DNA of 16,167 bases from an uncultured Porphyromonadaceae bacterium (lineage in GTDB: Bacteria; Bacteroidota; Bacteroidia; Bacteroidales; Muribaculaceae): NCBI GenBank assembly GCA_905193995.1, contig CAJJQT010000012.1, forward strand, positions 1-16,167, read 5' to 3'. This document shows positions 1 through 8,087 of the stretch, piece by piece; within the stretch, counting starts at the first letter, position 1, and every line of letters starts with the position of its first letter. Under the pieces are notes generated by a model. It ran no database searches. It saw nothing but the letters and a program-made list of their open reading frames with translations, and had not been told where the DNA came from. Both the position numbers and the translations under genes were made by a program.

Positions 1-1537
1 AGTCCTTGACCACACCGTCGCCCTCCATGACGAAGAGATGGTCGACGATATTGTCGAGGAAGAAGCGGTCATGACTGATGACTATAAGGCAGCCCTTGTA
101 TTCCGACAGATATTCCTCGAGAATGCCGAGCGTCACGATGTCGAGGTCGTTGGTCGGCTCGTCGAGGACGAGAAAATTCGGGCGCATCATAAGTACGGTA
201 GCCAGGTGAAGGCGGCAGAGCTCGCCGCCGCTGAGGGTGTGGATATACTTCTGCTGATCGGCTGCCGAAAAGAGGAAGCGGGTGAGAAACTGCATCGGCG
301 ACAGACGGGCCTCGCCGGTGTCGACTTCCTCGGCTTTCTCGCGGATGGCGTCGATCACCTTCTTCTGCGGGTCGAAACTGATACCGTCCTGGCTGTAGTA
401 GCCGAAGCGGACGGTCGAGCCTACGTCCCACGATCCCGAGTCGGGCTGAATGAGCCCCTGCAGCAGCTTGATGAACGTGGACTTGCCTACGCCGTTGGCA
501 CCGATTATCCCCACCTTCTCGTAGCGCGCGAAGGTGTAGGAGAAGTCATCGAGTATCACCTTGTCGCCGAAGCGCTTGGATATGCCGCGGGCCTCGAATA
601 TCTTAGAGCCGATGTACGATGCGCTCACCGACAGGTTGACGTCCTTCTCGGGCCGTATGCCCTGACGCTTCTTCTCCGAAAGCTCGTAGAAGGCGTCGAT
701 GCGGTACTTGGCTTTTCCGGCGCGGGCCTGGGGCTGACGGCTCATCCACTCCTGCTCGCGGCGCAGTGTGTTTGTGATCTTCGCCAGCTCGGCGGTCATG
801 GCCTCGATGCGCTCGGCGCGGCGCCGCAGGTAGCAGTCGTAGTTGCCGTCGTAGGTGTAGATGGTGCGGTTGTCGATCTCGATGATGCGGTTGCAGACGC
901 GATCGAGGAAATAACGGTCGTGCGTGACCATCAGCAGGGTCACGCGCGAACGTTTCAGATAGTTTTCAAGCCATTCGATCACCTCGATGTCGAGGTGATT
1001 GGTAGGTTCGTCCAGAATGAGCAGCTGAGGCTCGCTCATGATGGCCGAGGCCAGGGCCAGACGCTTGCGCTGGCCGCCCGACAGGACGTCGACGCGGGCG
1101 GTGAGATCGTCGATGCGCAGGCGCGACAGCAACTGGCGCAGGCGGTCCTCGTAGTCCCAGGCCGAAAGATCGTCCATACGGTGAGCGGCCTGCTGTATGG
1201 CTTCCGGATCGCCGCCGTCAAGAGCGGCCTCGTACTCGCGGACACAGACGGCCACGGGGTCGTCGGACCGCAGGGCGGCTTCGGCTACGGTCGGGTTGCC
1301 CGCGAATTGCGGCTTCTGCGGGAGCATGGCCACGCGCAGGCCCGAACGGCGGGTGACGGTGCCCGAATCGGCATCAAGGTCACCGGCGATGATCGACAGC
1401 AGCGTCGACTTGCCGGTGCCGTTCTTGGCCACTATGCCGATCTTGTCGCCCTCGTCGATGCCGAAAGTGACGTCGGCGAAAAGCATGCGGTCGCCGACAC
1501 TCTTGGTCAGCTTCTCGATCTGGAGGTATACGTTCAT
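1..1537 (-). CDS. ABC-F family ATPase, Uup-like (3' end beyond window)
   Basis: Soluble twin-ATPase protein of the ABC-F family, which acts on ribosomes or nucleic acid rather than in transport. The 512 visible codons hold two nucleotide-binding domains. The first has a P-loop AKNGTGKS (residues 37-44), signature LSGGQ (152-156) and Walker B LLILDEPTNHLD. The linker is charged and contains RQPQARAGKAKYRID, which resembles Uup. The second has P-loop GANGVGKS (about 345-352), signature LSGGE and LVLDEPTNDLD. Both Walker B motifs end in the Glu needed for hydrolysis. The first P-loop glycine is alanine. The C-terminus, where Uup carries a coiled coil, lies past the left edge, so Uup versus another ABC-F subgroup is not settled. 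The start at 1537 has AGGA 4 nt upstream, unusual for this phylum, and lies 20 nt after the gdhA terminator hairpin with no clear promoter between. Confidence 0.93.
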   Translation of the reverse strand, partial: MNVYLQIEKLTKSVGDRMLFADVTFGIDEGDKIGIVAKNGTGKSTLLSIIAGDLDADSGTVTRRSGLRVAMLPQKPQFAGNPTVAEAALRSDDPVAVCVREYEAALDGGDPEAIQQAAHRMDDLSAWDYEDRLRQLLSRLRIDDLTARVDVLSGGQRKRLALASAIMSEPQLLILDEPTNHLDIEVIEWLENYLKRSRVTLLMVTHDRYFLDRVCNRIIEIDNRTIYTYDGNYDCYLRRRAERIEAMTAELAKITNTLRREQEWMSRQPQARAGKAKYRIDAFYELSEKKRQGIRPEKDVNLSVSASYIGSKIFEARGISKRFGDKVILDDFSYTFARYEKVGIIGANGVGKSTFIKLLQGLIQPDSGSWDVGSTVRFGYYSQDGISFDPQKKVIDAIREKAEEVDTGEARLSPMQFLTRFLFSAADQQKYIHTLSGGELCRLHLATVLMMRPNFLVLDEPTNDLDIVTLGILEEYLSEYKGCLIVISHDRFFLDNIVDHLFVMEGDGVVKD

Positions 1538-1557
1538 ATCCTGTCAGGAATTTGAAA

Positions 1558-1588
1558 AAGTCCTGCCCCGGAAGCCGGGGCAAGACTT
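1558..1588 (-). terminator. Intrinsic terminator after gdhA, possible leader attenuator of the ABC-F gene
   Basis: Read on the minus strand, AAGTC and GACTT enclose an 8-bp perfect GC stem (TGCCCCGG with CCGGGGCA, loop of 3) with one mismatch between the two stem segments. A T5 run ends the hairpin and begins the tail. It lies 30 nt past the gdhA stop and 20 nt before the ABC-F start, so it ends gdhA transcripts and could also gate the ABC-F gene. Confidence 0.88.
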
Positions 1589-1617
1589 ATGGCAGTGAAA
1601 AAAGTGTTCGGTATGGA

Positions 1618-2955
1618 TCAGCAGACGCCCTCGCCCATCATGGCGTGAGCCACCTTCATGAAGCCGGCGATGTTGGCGCCCTTCATGTAGTTGATGTAGC
1701 CGTCGGGCTCCACGCCGTACTGGAGGCACTGTGCGTGGATGTCGCTCATGATGGTGTGCAGCTTCTGGTCGACTTCCTCGGCGCTCCACTGCAGGTGCAT
1801 GGCGTTCTGGCTCATCTCGAGGCCCGAAGTGGCCACGCCGCCTGCGTTGACAGCCTTGCCCGGAGCGTAGGTGGTGCGGGTGGCGATGAAGTGGTCGATG
1901 GCCTCGGGGGTGCAGCCCATGTTGGAGACCTCAGCCACCATTTCTACGCCGTTGGCCACGAGAGCCTTGGCATCCTCGCCGCCGAGCTCGTTCTGAGTAG
2001 CGCAGGGCAGCGCGATGTCGACCTTGCGCTCCCAGGGCTTGCGGCCGGGGAAGAATTCCGAGCCGGGGAATTTCTCGGCGTAGGGAGCGACGATGTCGTT
2101 GCCCGACGCACGGAGCTCAAGCATGTAGTTGATCTTCTCGTCGTTGAGGCCGGCGGGATCGTAGATGTAACCGTCGGGACCCGAGATGGTCACGACCTTG
2201 GCGCCGAGCTCGGTTGCCTTCAGGGCCGCGCCCCAGGCCACGTTGCCGAAGCCCGAGATGGCCACGGTCTTGCCCTTGATGCTGTCGCCCTTCTCCTTGA
2301 GCATGCTCTGCACGAAGTAGAGGGCGCCGAAGCCGGTAGCCTCGGGACGGATGCGCGAGCCGCCGAATTCGAGGCCCTTGCCGGTGAATGTGCCGTCGTG
2401 CTGGTTGACGAGGCGCTTGTACATTCCGTACATGTAGCCGACCTCGCGGCCTCCTACACCGATGTCGCCGGCGGGCACGTCGCGGTCGGGTCCGAGGTTT
2501 TTCCACAGACCGAGCATGAATGCCTGGCAGAAGCGCATGATCTCGCGGTCGCTCTTGCCGCGGGGCGAGAAGTCGCTGCCGCCCTTGGCGCCGCCCATGG
2601 GCAGCGTGGTCAGAGCGTTCTTGAAGGTCTGCTCGAAGCCGAGGAACTTGAGGATCGACAGGTTGACGGATGCGTGGAAGCGGATGCCGCCCTTGTACGG
2701 GCCGATAGCGTTGTTGAACTGAACGCGGTAGCCGATATTGTTCTGGACTTCGCCGTTGTCGTCGAGCCAGGTGACGCGGAAGGTGACGATGCGGTCGGGT
2801 TCGACCATACGCTCCACGATCTTGTTGCGCTCAAATTCGGGGTGCTGGTTATAGACGTCCTGTACTGACATGAGGACCTCGCGGACAGCCTGCAGGTACT
2901 CTTTTTCGCCGGGGTGCTTGGCCTCCAGCTCAGCCATTATTTTATTAATTTCCAT
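1618..2955 (-). CDS. gdhA: NADP-type glutamate dehydrogenase
   Basis: Cytosolic enzyme for reductive amination of 2-oxoglutarate to glutamate, the direct ammonia-assimilation route. It has 445 residues, the normal length of the small hexameric class. The substrate site shows GPYKGGIRF (K88), PMGGAKGG with the catalytic lysine K124, and PAGDIGVGG with the catalytic aspartate D164. The Rossmann domain carries GFGNVAWG (235-242). NADP preference is inferred from overall likeness to the anabolic enzyme. The ATG at 2955 lies about 55 nt after the predicted transcription start and has no Shine-Dalgarno sequence, as usual in this phylum. A second ATG at codon 7 is possible but less likely. The gene is monocistronic or weakly linked to the ABC-F gene through the terminator. 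Confidence 0.97.
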   Translation of the reverse strand: MEINKIMAELEAKHPGEKEYLQAVREVLMSVQDVYNQHPEFERNKIVERMVEPDRIVTFRVTWLDDNGEVQNNIGYRVQFNNAIGPYKGGIRFHASVNLSILKFLGFEQTFKNALTTLPMGGAKGGSDFSPRGKSDREIMRFCQAFMLGLWKNLGPDRDVPAGDIGVGGREVGYMYGMYKRLVNQHDGTFTGKGLEFGGSRIRPEATGFGALYFVQSMLKEKGDSIKGKTVAISGFGNVAWGAALKATELGAKVVTISGPDGYIYDPAGLNDEKINYMLELRASGNDIVAPYAEKFPGSEFFPGRKPWERKVDIALPCATQNELGGEDAKALVANGVEMVAEVSNMGCTPEAIDHFIATRTTYAPGKAVNAGGVATSGLEMSQNAMHLQWSAEEVDQKLHTIMSDIHAQCLQYGVEPDGYINYMKGANIAGFMKVAHAMMGEGVC

Positions 2956-3017
2956 AATGATTATGGTTTAGAGGTAAGTAGTTTTTTGAGGTTATGTAAA
3001 AAGTTGTATTACCACGG

Positions 3018-3048
3018 CAAAAGTAATCATAAAGTAAATCGAAAGCAA
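3018..3048 (-). promoter_or_regulatory. gdhA promoter
   Basis: On the minus strand a perfect -7 element TACTTTTG (3025 to 3018) follows TTG (3048 to 3046) with a 20-nt spacer. This is the Bacteroidetes housekeeping promoter arrangement. The predicted leader is about 55 nt. Confidence 0.8.
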
Positions 3049-3076
3049 GAAAAAACGTTAATTTTTTTCGTGCCGC

Positions 3077-3089
3077 GGCCAAAGTGGCC
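3077..3089. repeat. Short inverted repeat between divergent promoters
   Basis: GGCCA and TGGCC are separated by AAG. The repeat lies just upstream of the peptidase promoter and about 30 bp from the gdhA promoter, so it could be an operator. It is short enough to be chance. Confidence 0.3.
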
Positions 3090-3090
3090 C

Positions 3091-3118
3091 GTTTTTCAGC
3101 CGAAAATGTATACCTTTG
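3091..3118 (+). promoter_or_regulatory. Promoter of the prolyl oligopeptidase operon
   Basis: TACCTTTG at 3111-3118 matches the -7 consensus exactly. The -33 region is only a T-rich GTTTTTC at 3091-3097. AAGGAA at 3128-3133 is a plausible ribosome-binding site 7 nt before the ATG at 3141. Confidence 0.7.
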
Positions 3119-3140
3119 CACATAATTAAGGAAATCGACA

Positions 3141-5270
3141 ATGGCAAAGTCAACAATCATCACAGCAATGGCAGTAATTGCGACAGGCGCGTCGGCCCAA
3201 AGCCCGGCGCTGCAGTATCCGCAGGCTCCGGCCGACGGCACCCGCTACGAATGCTTCGGCATCGGGGTCGACGACCCATACCGCCCCCTCGAAAACGACA
3301 CCGCGGCCGCCACTCTCGAATGGGTAGCAGCTGAGAACCGCGTCACCGGCGACTACCTGGGCCGCATTCCCTACCGCGAGGCCATCCGCCGGCGCCTGAC
3401 CCGGCTCAACAACTATGCCAAGACCGGCCTGCCCTGGAAGGGCGAGGACGGCCTGTACTATTTTTCGGCCAATGACGGCCTGCGCAACCAGTCGGTGATC
3501 TACCGAGGCACAACGCCTCTGGCGGCAGACGCCGAAGTGTTCCTCGACCCCAACAAGCTGAGCGAGGACGGTACCGTGGCGCTCACCGGTCTGTTCCAGA
3601 GCCACGACGGCAAATACACAGCCTACACGATATCGCGCAGCGGCAGCGACTGGACCGAAATCTACGTGCTCGACAATGCCACAGGCCGTCAGCTCGACGA
3701 CCACATCGAATGGACCAAGTTCACCGGAGCCGCGTGGGACGGCGACGGCTTCTACTACAGCGCATACGACCGCCCCGAAGCCGGCAAGGAATTTTCCAAC
3801 GCCAACGAATACCACCGCGTGTACTACCATAAGCTCGGAACGCCTCAGAGCGCCGACCGCGTCATCTACGAGAACCGCGACGAGCCTCTGTACTTCCACT
3901 CGGTCGGCGTCACCGACGACAACCGCTACCTGTTCGTCGAAGGCGGCGGCCAGGGCTTCGGCAACTCTCTATATGTCAAGGAGCTCGGCAAACCCGACGC
4001 CCAGTGGATCACCATTGAGCCCTCGCAGGAGAGCGTCATGTCGGTCATAGGCACCACACCCGAAGGACGCCTGCTGATCTTCACATCGGCCGACGCGCCC
4101 CGCAACCGCCTCGTGTCGGTCGACCCCTTCCGCGCACAGCGCCAGGACTGGACGACCGTCATTCCCGAAGACAAGAATTCGGTGCTGACCGGCGTCAGCC
4201 AGACGGGAGGCAACCTGCTCGCGACCCGCAACCGCGACGCCGCGACACATGCCTATCTGCACCGCGCCGACGGCAGCCTGATCCGCGAGATCAAATTCCC
4301 GACCTACGGCTCGGCCGCCTTCTCGACCGACCGCCGCTCGCCTGAAATCTTCTACAGCTTCTCATCGTTCACCTACCCTTCGAGCATCTACAGCTACGAC
4401 CGTACAACGGGCGACAGCAAGCTGCTGCGGGCCGCTGCGGTCGACGGTCTCGTACCCGACGACTACGTCACCGAGCAGGTTTTCTATCCGTCGAAGGACG
4501 GCACGAAGGTGCCGATGTTCATCGTCTACAAGAAGGGGCTGAAGCGCGACGGCTCCAACCCCGTGTACCTCTACGGCTACGGCGGCTTCAACATCGCCCT
4601 TAACCCCACTTTCTCGCCATCGCGTGTGTTCTGGCTCGAGAACGGCGGCATCTACGCGCAGGCCAACCTCCGCGGCGGCGCCGAGTACGGCGAGGAGTGG
4701 CACGAGGCCGGCACGAAACTCAAGAAGCAAAATGTATTCGACGATTTCATCGCCGCCGCCGAGTACATGATAGGTGAAAACTGGACCACTCCCGAACTGC
4801 TCACAATCGAAGGCGGCAGCAACGGCGGCCTGCTCGTGGGCGCGACCGTCAACCAGCGGCCCGAGCTGTTCCGTGTGGCTATACCCCGCGTGGGCGTCAT
4901 GGACATGATGCGCTACCACCTGTTCACCATCGGATGGAACTGGGCCAGCGACTACGGCACCAGCGACGACTCCGCCGAAATGGCCGCTTACCTGCTGGGC
5001 TACTCGCCCCTGCATACTATCCGCAACGACGGCACCCGCTACCCGTCGATCATGGTGACGACGGCCGATCACGACGACCGCGTCGTACCGGCTCACTCGT
5101 TCAAATACGCCGCAGCGCTCCAGGCGGCCGACACAGGCGACCGCCCCAAGCTCATACGCATCGACTCGAAGGCCGGCCACGGCGCAGGCAAACCCGTCTC
5201 GAAGGTCATCGACGAGTGGACCGACATCTATTCGTTCATCTTCTTTAACCTCGGCCGCGAGCCCAAGTAA
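3141..5270 (+). CDS. Prolyl oligopeptidase, S9A family, exported
   Basis: Serine peptidase that cleaves short peptides after proline. It has 709 residues, close to the 710 of the mammalian enzyme. A signal peptide is visible (hydrophobic residues 5-16, likely cleavage after GASA near residue 19), so a periplasmic location is expected. Residues about 80-430 fit the seven-bladed propeller that filters substrates by size. The C-terminal alpha/beta-hydrolase domain has nucleophile S560 in GGSNGG, D645 in DHDDRV and H680 in AGHGAG. R647, two residues after the acid, corresponds to the substrate-binding arginine of the family. The catalytic set is intact. It is the first gene of an operon; the next gene begins with the base after its stop codon. 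Confidence 0.95.
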   Translation: MAKSTIITAMAVIATGASAQSPALQYPQAPADGTRYECFGIGVDDPYRPLENDTAAATLEWVAAENRVTGDYLGRIPYREAIRRRLTRLNNYAKTGLPWKGEDGLYYFSANDGLRNQSVIYRGTTPLAADAEVFLDPNKLSEDGTVALTGLFQSHDGKYTAYTISRSGSDWTEIYVLDNATGRQLDDHIEWTKFTGAAWDGDGFYYSAYDRPEAGKEFSNANEYHRVYYHKLGTPQSADRVIYENRDEPLYFHSVGVTDDNRYLFVEGGGQGFGNSLYVKELGKPDAQWITIEPSQESVMSVIGTTPEGRLLIFTSADAPRNRLVSVDPFRAQRQDWTTVIPEDKNSVLTGVSQTGGNLLATRNRDAATHAYLHRADGSLIREIKFPTYGSAAFSTDRRSPEIFYSFSSFTYPSSIYSYDRTTGDSKLLRAAAVDGLVPDDYVTEQVFYPSKDGTKVPMFIVYKKGLKRDGSNPVYLYGYGGFNIALNPTFSPSRVFWLENGGIYAQANLRGGAEYGEEWHEAGTKLKKQNVFDDFIAAAEYMIGENWTTPELLTIEGGSNGGLLVGATVNQRPELFRVAIPRVGVMDMMRYHLFTIGWNWASDYGTSDDSAEMAAYLLGYSPLHTIRNDGTRYPSIMVTTADHDDRVVPAHSFKYAAALQAADTGDRPKLIRIDSKAGHGAGKPVSKVIDEWTDIYSFIFFNLGREPK

Positions 5271-6191
5271 TTGAAAGCAGCCACACTGACAGCCGCCTGT
5301 GCGGCCCTGACACTGGGCTGCGCCTCGTGCTTCACCGGCATCGAGAGCACGCCGCGCATAACCGACCGCAGCCACGGAGCCTCCTCCGCGGCTGCCGCGG
5401 AGGCACGCTTCGCCTCGGTAATCGGAGCGGAGACGCCCGACGCGTGGCGCCCGGGCAAACAGTGGCTCGTGAGCGACGGAAAGATCTCGATAATCTTCAC
5501 CCCGCCGGCCGACAACAGCCTGCGGCAGGGCGACACTCTGTCGCTTGCCGCAGTATCCGCCGTACCCACCATAATGGGGACCGAAGGCATAGCAATCGAT
5601 CTGCGCGACAGCCGCGGCAACGTCTACCGCTACATTCCCGGCGTAGATAATGCCGACTTCGCCGCACGTGCGTCGGTCGAGATTCCATTCACCATCGAGC
5701 TGTCGCCCGTGGCCGTTGCCGACTCACTGCTCGCCGGCAATACTTACTACATACGCACGCCGTACTGGTACGACGCGGCCGGGAACGCCGCCACCGGCCT
5801 TCGCCATGTGCCCGTGAAGATACTCGGCGTAGGTGCCGGCTCGGCCCTGCACCCGCTGCGCGTGGCGTTCACCTGTGCGGGCGACTCGGCCGTACATTAT
5901 GTGATGATGACCTACGGCACGGCGACTACATCGACACGCAACTTCGACCGCCTGTTCTCGTTCACGGACCCGCGCCGCGAATTTCCGCAGATCGAGGACG
6001 CCACCTGGCAGCTGATCATACACTCGCGCGTGGCCGAGGGCATGACACGCGACGAATGCCGCCTGGCGCTCGGCGCGCCGGCCACCCTGCGCCGCGGAGC
6101 CACTGCCGGAGCACAGATAGAGCACTGGTCGTACGACGACGGAGTCTACCTGATATTCGAAGACGGCATACTGACACGATTCCGACAATGA
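5271..6191 (+). CDS. Putative lipoprotein with C-terminal BamE/SmpA-like domain
   Basis: Uncharacterised 306-residue protein. It must start at TTG 5271: this follows the preceding stop directly, it is in the same frame as the peptidase, and the next in-frame ATG is near codon 102 and would lose the signal sequence. The N-terminus MKAATL...LTLGC fits a lipoprotein signal with C17 lipidated, although the residue at -3 is Thr rather than Leu; C20 is an alternative. Residues about 60-245 are beta-rich without a family I recognise. Residues 256-306 (EGMTRDECRLALGAP, then WSYDDGVYLIFEDG) resemble the SmpA/OmlA/BamE fold common in Bacteroidetes lipoproteins. Its stop overlaps the next start as ATGA, so it is translationally coupled on both sides. 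The function is unknown. Confidence 0.82.
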   Translation: MKAATLTAACAALTLGCASCFTGIESTPRITDRSHGASSAAAAEARFASVIGAETPDAWRPGKQWLVSDGKISIIFTPPADNSLRQGDTLSLAAVSAVPTIMGTEGIAIDLRDSRGNVYRYIPGVDNADFAARASVEIPFTIELSPVAVADSLLAGNTYYIRTPYWYDAAGNAATGLRHVPVKILGVGAGSALHPLRVAFTCAGDSAVHYVMMTYGTATTSTRNFDRLFSFTDPRREFPQIEDATWQLIIHSRVAEGMTRDECRLALGAPATLRRGATAGAQIEHWSYDDGVYLIFEDGILTRFRQ

Positions 6192-6946
6192 AAATCCACT
6201 TCCTCGGCACCGGCACATCGACCGGCATACCCCAGATAGGCTGCACGTGCGCAGCCTGCACGTCGACCGATCCCTGCGACAAGCGCCTGCGGGCATCGGC
6301 CACCGTCACGCTCGACGACGGCACCAACCTGCTGATCGACTGCGGGCCGGACTTCCGGCAGCAGATCCTTGCCGCCGGCGCTCCCCCGCTCCACGCGCTG
6401 CTCATAACCCACAGCCACTACGACCACGTGGGCGGTATCGACGACCTGCGGCCATACTGCAAGGACGGCCGCCATTTCCCGACCTACTGCCGTGGCGACG
6501 TCGCCGAAGACCTGCGGCAACGCAATCCGTGGTCATTCGCGCGGCACCTCTATCCCGGCGTACCCACCTTCGCCATCCACGAGATCGAGGCCGGAAAGCC
6601 GTTCAGCGTCAACGGCAACGTAATACTTCCGCTCGACATTACCCACGGGAAGCTGCCCATTTTGGGCTACCGCATCGGTCGGCTGGCCTACGTCACCGAC
6701 TGTTCGGCCATGCCCGAAGCTACCATTGAGGCTCTGCGTGGAATCGACACACTAGTGATCAACGCCCTGCGCCACGAACCGCATCCTTCGCACCTGTCGC
6801 TGCGCGAGGCACTGGAGCTGATCGGGCGCATCGGCCCCCGGCGCACTCTGCTCACCCATATGAGCCACGACATGGGCCCCCAGGCATCCGTCGCCCTGCC
6901 GCCCGGCGTCGCCTTCGCCCACGACGGCCTCCGCCTCACCGTCTAA
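6188..6946 (+). CDS. Metallo-beta-lactamase-fold phosphodiesterase, PhnP-like
   Basis: Predicted cytosolic metal-dependent phosphodiesterase of 252 residues. The motif HSHYDHVGG gives H75, H77, D79 and H80. H153, D171, H202 and H224 complete a two-metal site like that of PhnP. The N-terminal set C19, C21, C24 (IGCTCAAC) with H227 matches the Cys3His structural zinc site of E. coli PhnP. PhnP hydrolyses phosphoribosyl 1,2-cyclic phosphate in phosphonate breakdown, but no phn genes are near, so the substrate may differ and I give no symbol. The ATG at 6188 overlaps the previous stop by 4 nt. An open frame extends upstream to 6056, but the MKIHFLGTGTSTG start is the family's normal N-terminus. 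Confidence 0.9.
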   Translation: MKIHFLGTGTSTGIPQIGCTCAACTSTDPCDKRLRASATVTLDDGTNLLIDCGPDFRQQILAAGAPPLHALLITHSHYDHVGGIDDLRPYCKDGRHFPTYCRGDVAEDLRQRNPWSFARHLYPGVPTFAIHEIEAGKPFSVNGNVILPLDITHGKLPILGYRIGRLAYVTDCSAMPEATIEALRGIDTLVINALRHEPHPSHLSLREALELIGRIGPRRTLLTHMSHDMGPQASVALPPGVAFAHDGLRLTV

Positions 6947-7000
6947 AAAGGACTCTGGCAGAATTTTTGGAAAGAGCAGGGCTGTTTGCGGGATTTTTTG

Positions 7001-7008
7001 TAACTTTG
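7001..7008 (+). promoter_or_regulatory. Promoter -7 element of the beta-barrel gene
   Basis: TAACTTTG matches the -7 consensus and lies 28 nt before the ATG at 7037. The TTTG at 6984-6987 is only 13 nt upstream, shorter than the usual spacing, so the -33 element is unclear. Confidence 0.65.
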
Positions 7009-7036
7009 CAGGTCTAAATCGATTGCGAGTTATTTG

Positions 7037-8083
7037 ATGAGAAAGCTACTTGGCAAAGCGTTGATACTGTTGACCCTGATACTTCTGTCGGGGACGAGGG
7101 CAAGCGGACTGTCGTTCAATCTTGACTCGATAGCCGCCTGGGGCAAGTTCCCACGGTTCTGCGTCAACACTTACCGCTGGGGCGACCGCTTCTTCAATAC
7201 CTATGACTCGACCTACGTACGGGGATCAGGCTACAAATTCAACGTGAAGCTCACGACCGATTCGTGGCTCAACTACTACAACTTCGGGCTGCCCAACCAC
7301 ATCCGCATGAACATGATCAGCGACCCGTCGACTTCAATAGGCCTGTATGCCACGTATCTGGCAGTGTCCGTAGGCTACGATATCAACGTCAGCAATCTGT
7401 TTCAGGGCACTTCGCAGGCACGCTCACGCTACCGATTCGGCTTCGACTGCAGCCTGCTGTCGGTCGAGGTATATCTCGAAAACAACGAGGTAGGTACGAA
7501 AATCAAGCGTTTCGGCAACGAGACGGGCCTCAGCATTCCGTTCAACGACATCGCGATCCACTCGTGGGGCATCGACGCCTACTATTTCTTCAACCACAAG
7601 AAATACTCGCAGTCGGCGGCTTTCGGCTTCGGCCGCATCCAGCACAAGAGTCAGGGATCGTTTTTCGCCGGGCTTTCGATCTACTCGCAGAGCTATGATT
7701 TCGACTTCAACGGGCTACCGATGCATATGCTCGACCAGCTGCCCGAATGGTGGGCCGACCACCACTACAAGGTGAAGACGCGCAACTACGGCTTCCGTCT
7801 CGGCTACGGCTACAACTGGGCTTTCGCGCGACATTGGATCGCAGGCTTTCACTTCTCTCCGACCATCGGCTTCCGCACCGGGTTCGTGAACTCGAACGAC
7901 AAGAACACCGATCTGTCGCTGATGGTGCGCGGCAAAGCGTCAGTGGTATGGAACAACAAGCGCTGGTTTGCCGGCATTGTGGGCCGCATCGACTCATCGA
8001 TCATCAACGACCGCAAGACCACCTTCATGGGCAACGACATGTCGCTGTCGGCCGCCATAGGCTACCGCTTCAATCTCTGGTAA
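7037..8083 (+). CDS. Outer-membrane beta-barrel protein, DUF4421-like
   Basis: 348-residue exported protein of unknown function. A signal peptide is clear (MRKLLGKALILLTLILL, cleavage near residue 24). The mature part alternates hydrophobic and polar residues and is rich in Tyr, Phe, Trp and Gly in strand-like runs such as YGFRLGYGYNWAFARHW. It ends in FNLW, a terminal aromatic typical of barrels assembled by BamA. The YDSTYV segment near residue 57 followed by amphipathic strands recalls the DUF4421 family, from memory. TTG at 7034 precedes the ATG directly, but the ATG gives a normal signal peptide. It has its own promoter, and the next gene is convergent with 4 nt between the stops, so it is transcribed alone. 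Confidence 0.85.
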   Translation: MRKLLGKALILLTLILLSGTRASGLSFNLDSIAAWGKFPRFCVNTYRWGDRFFNTYDSTYVRGSGYKFNVKLTTDSWLNYYNFGLPNHIRMNMISDPSTSIGLYATYLAVSVGYDINVSNLFQGTSQARSRYRFGFDCSLLSVEVYLENNEVGTKIKRFGNETGLSIPFNDIAIHSWGIDAYYFFNHKKYSQSAAFGFGRIQHKSQGSFFAGLSIYSQSYDFDFNGLPMHMLDQLPEWWADHHYKVKTRNYGFRLGYGYNWAFARHWIAGFHFSPTIGFRTGFVNSNDKNTDLSLMVRGKASVVWNNKRWFAGIVGRIDSSIINDRKTTFMGNDMSLSAAIGYRFNLW

Positions 8084-8087
8084 GTAA

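Noticed and set aside
1409..1432. First P-loop glycine of the ABC-F protein replaced by alanine (AKNGTGKS)
   Set aside because: I recall the same variant in other Bacteroidetes ABC-F proteins, so it is probably not a defect; all other ATPase motifs are intact.
38..1555. 505-codon open frame opposite the ABC-F gene
   Set aside because: It is the complement of a clear two-domain ATPase; GC-rich codon use leaves the antisense frame open. No family resemblance.
1552..2868. 438-codon open frame opposite gdhA
   Set aside because: Antisense shadow of a gene with all catalytic residues; composition rich in Ala, Val, His and Asp without motifs.
4362..5375. 337-codon open frame opposite the peptidase gene
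   Set aside because: Shadow of the catalytic domain of the prolyl oligopeptidase; no motif and no promoter.
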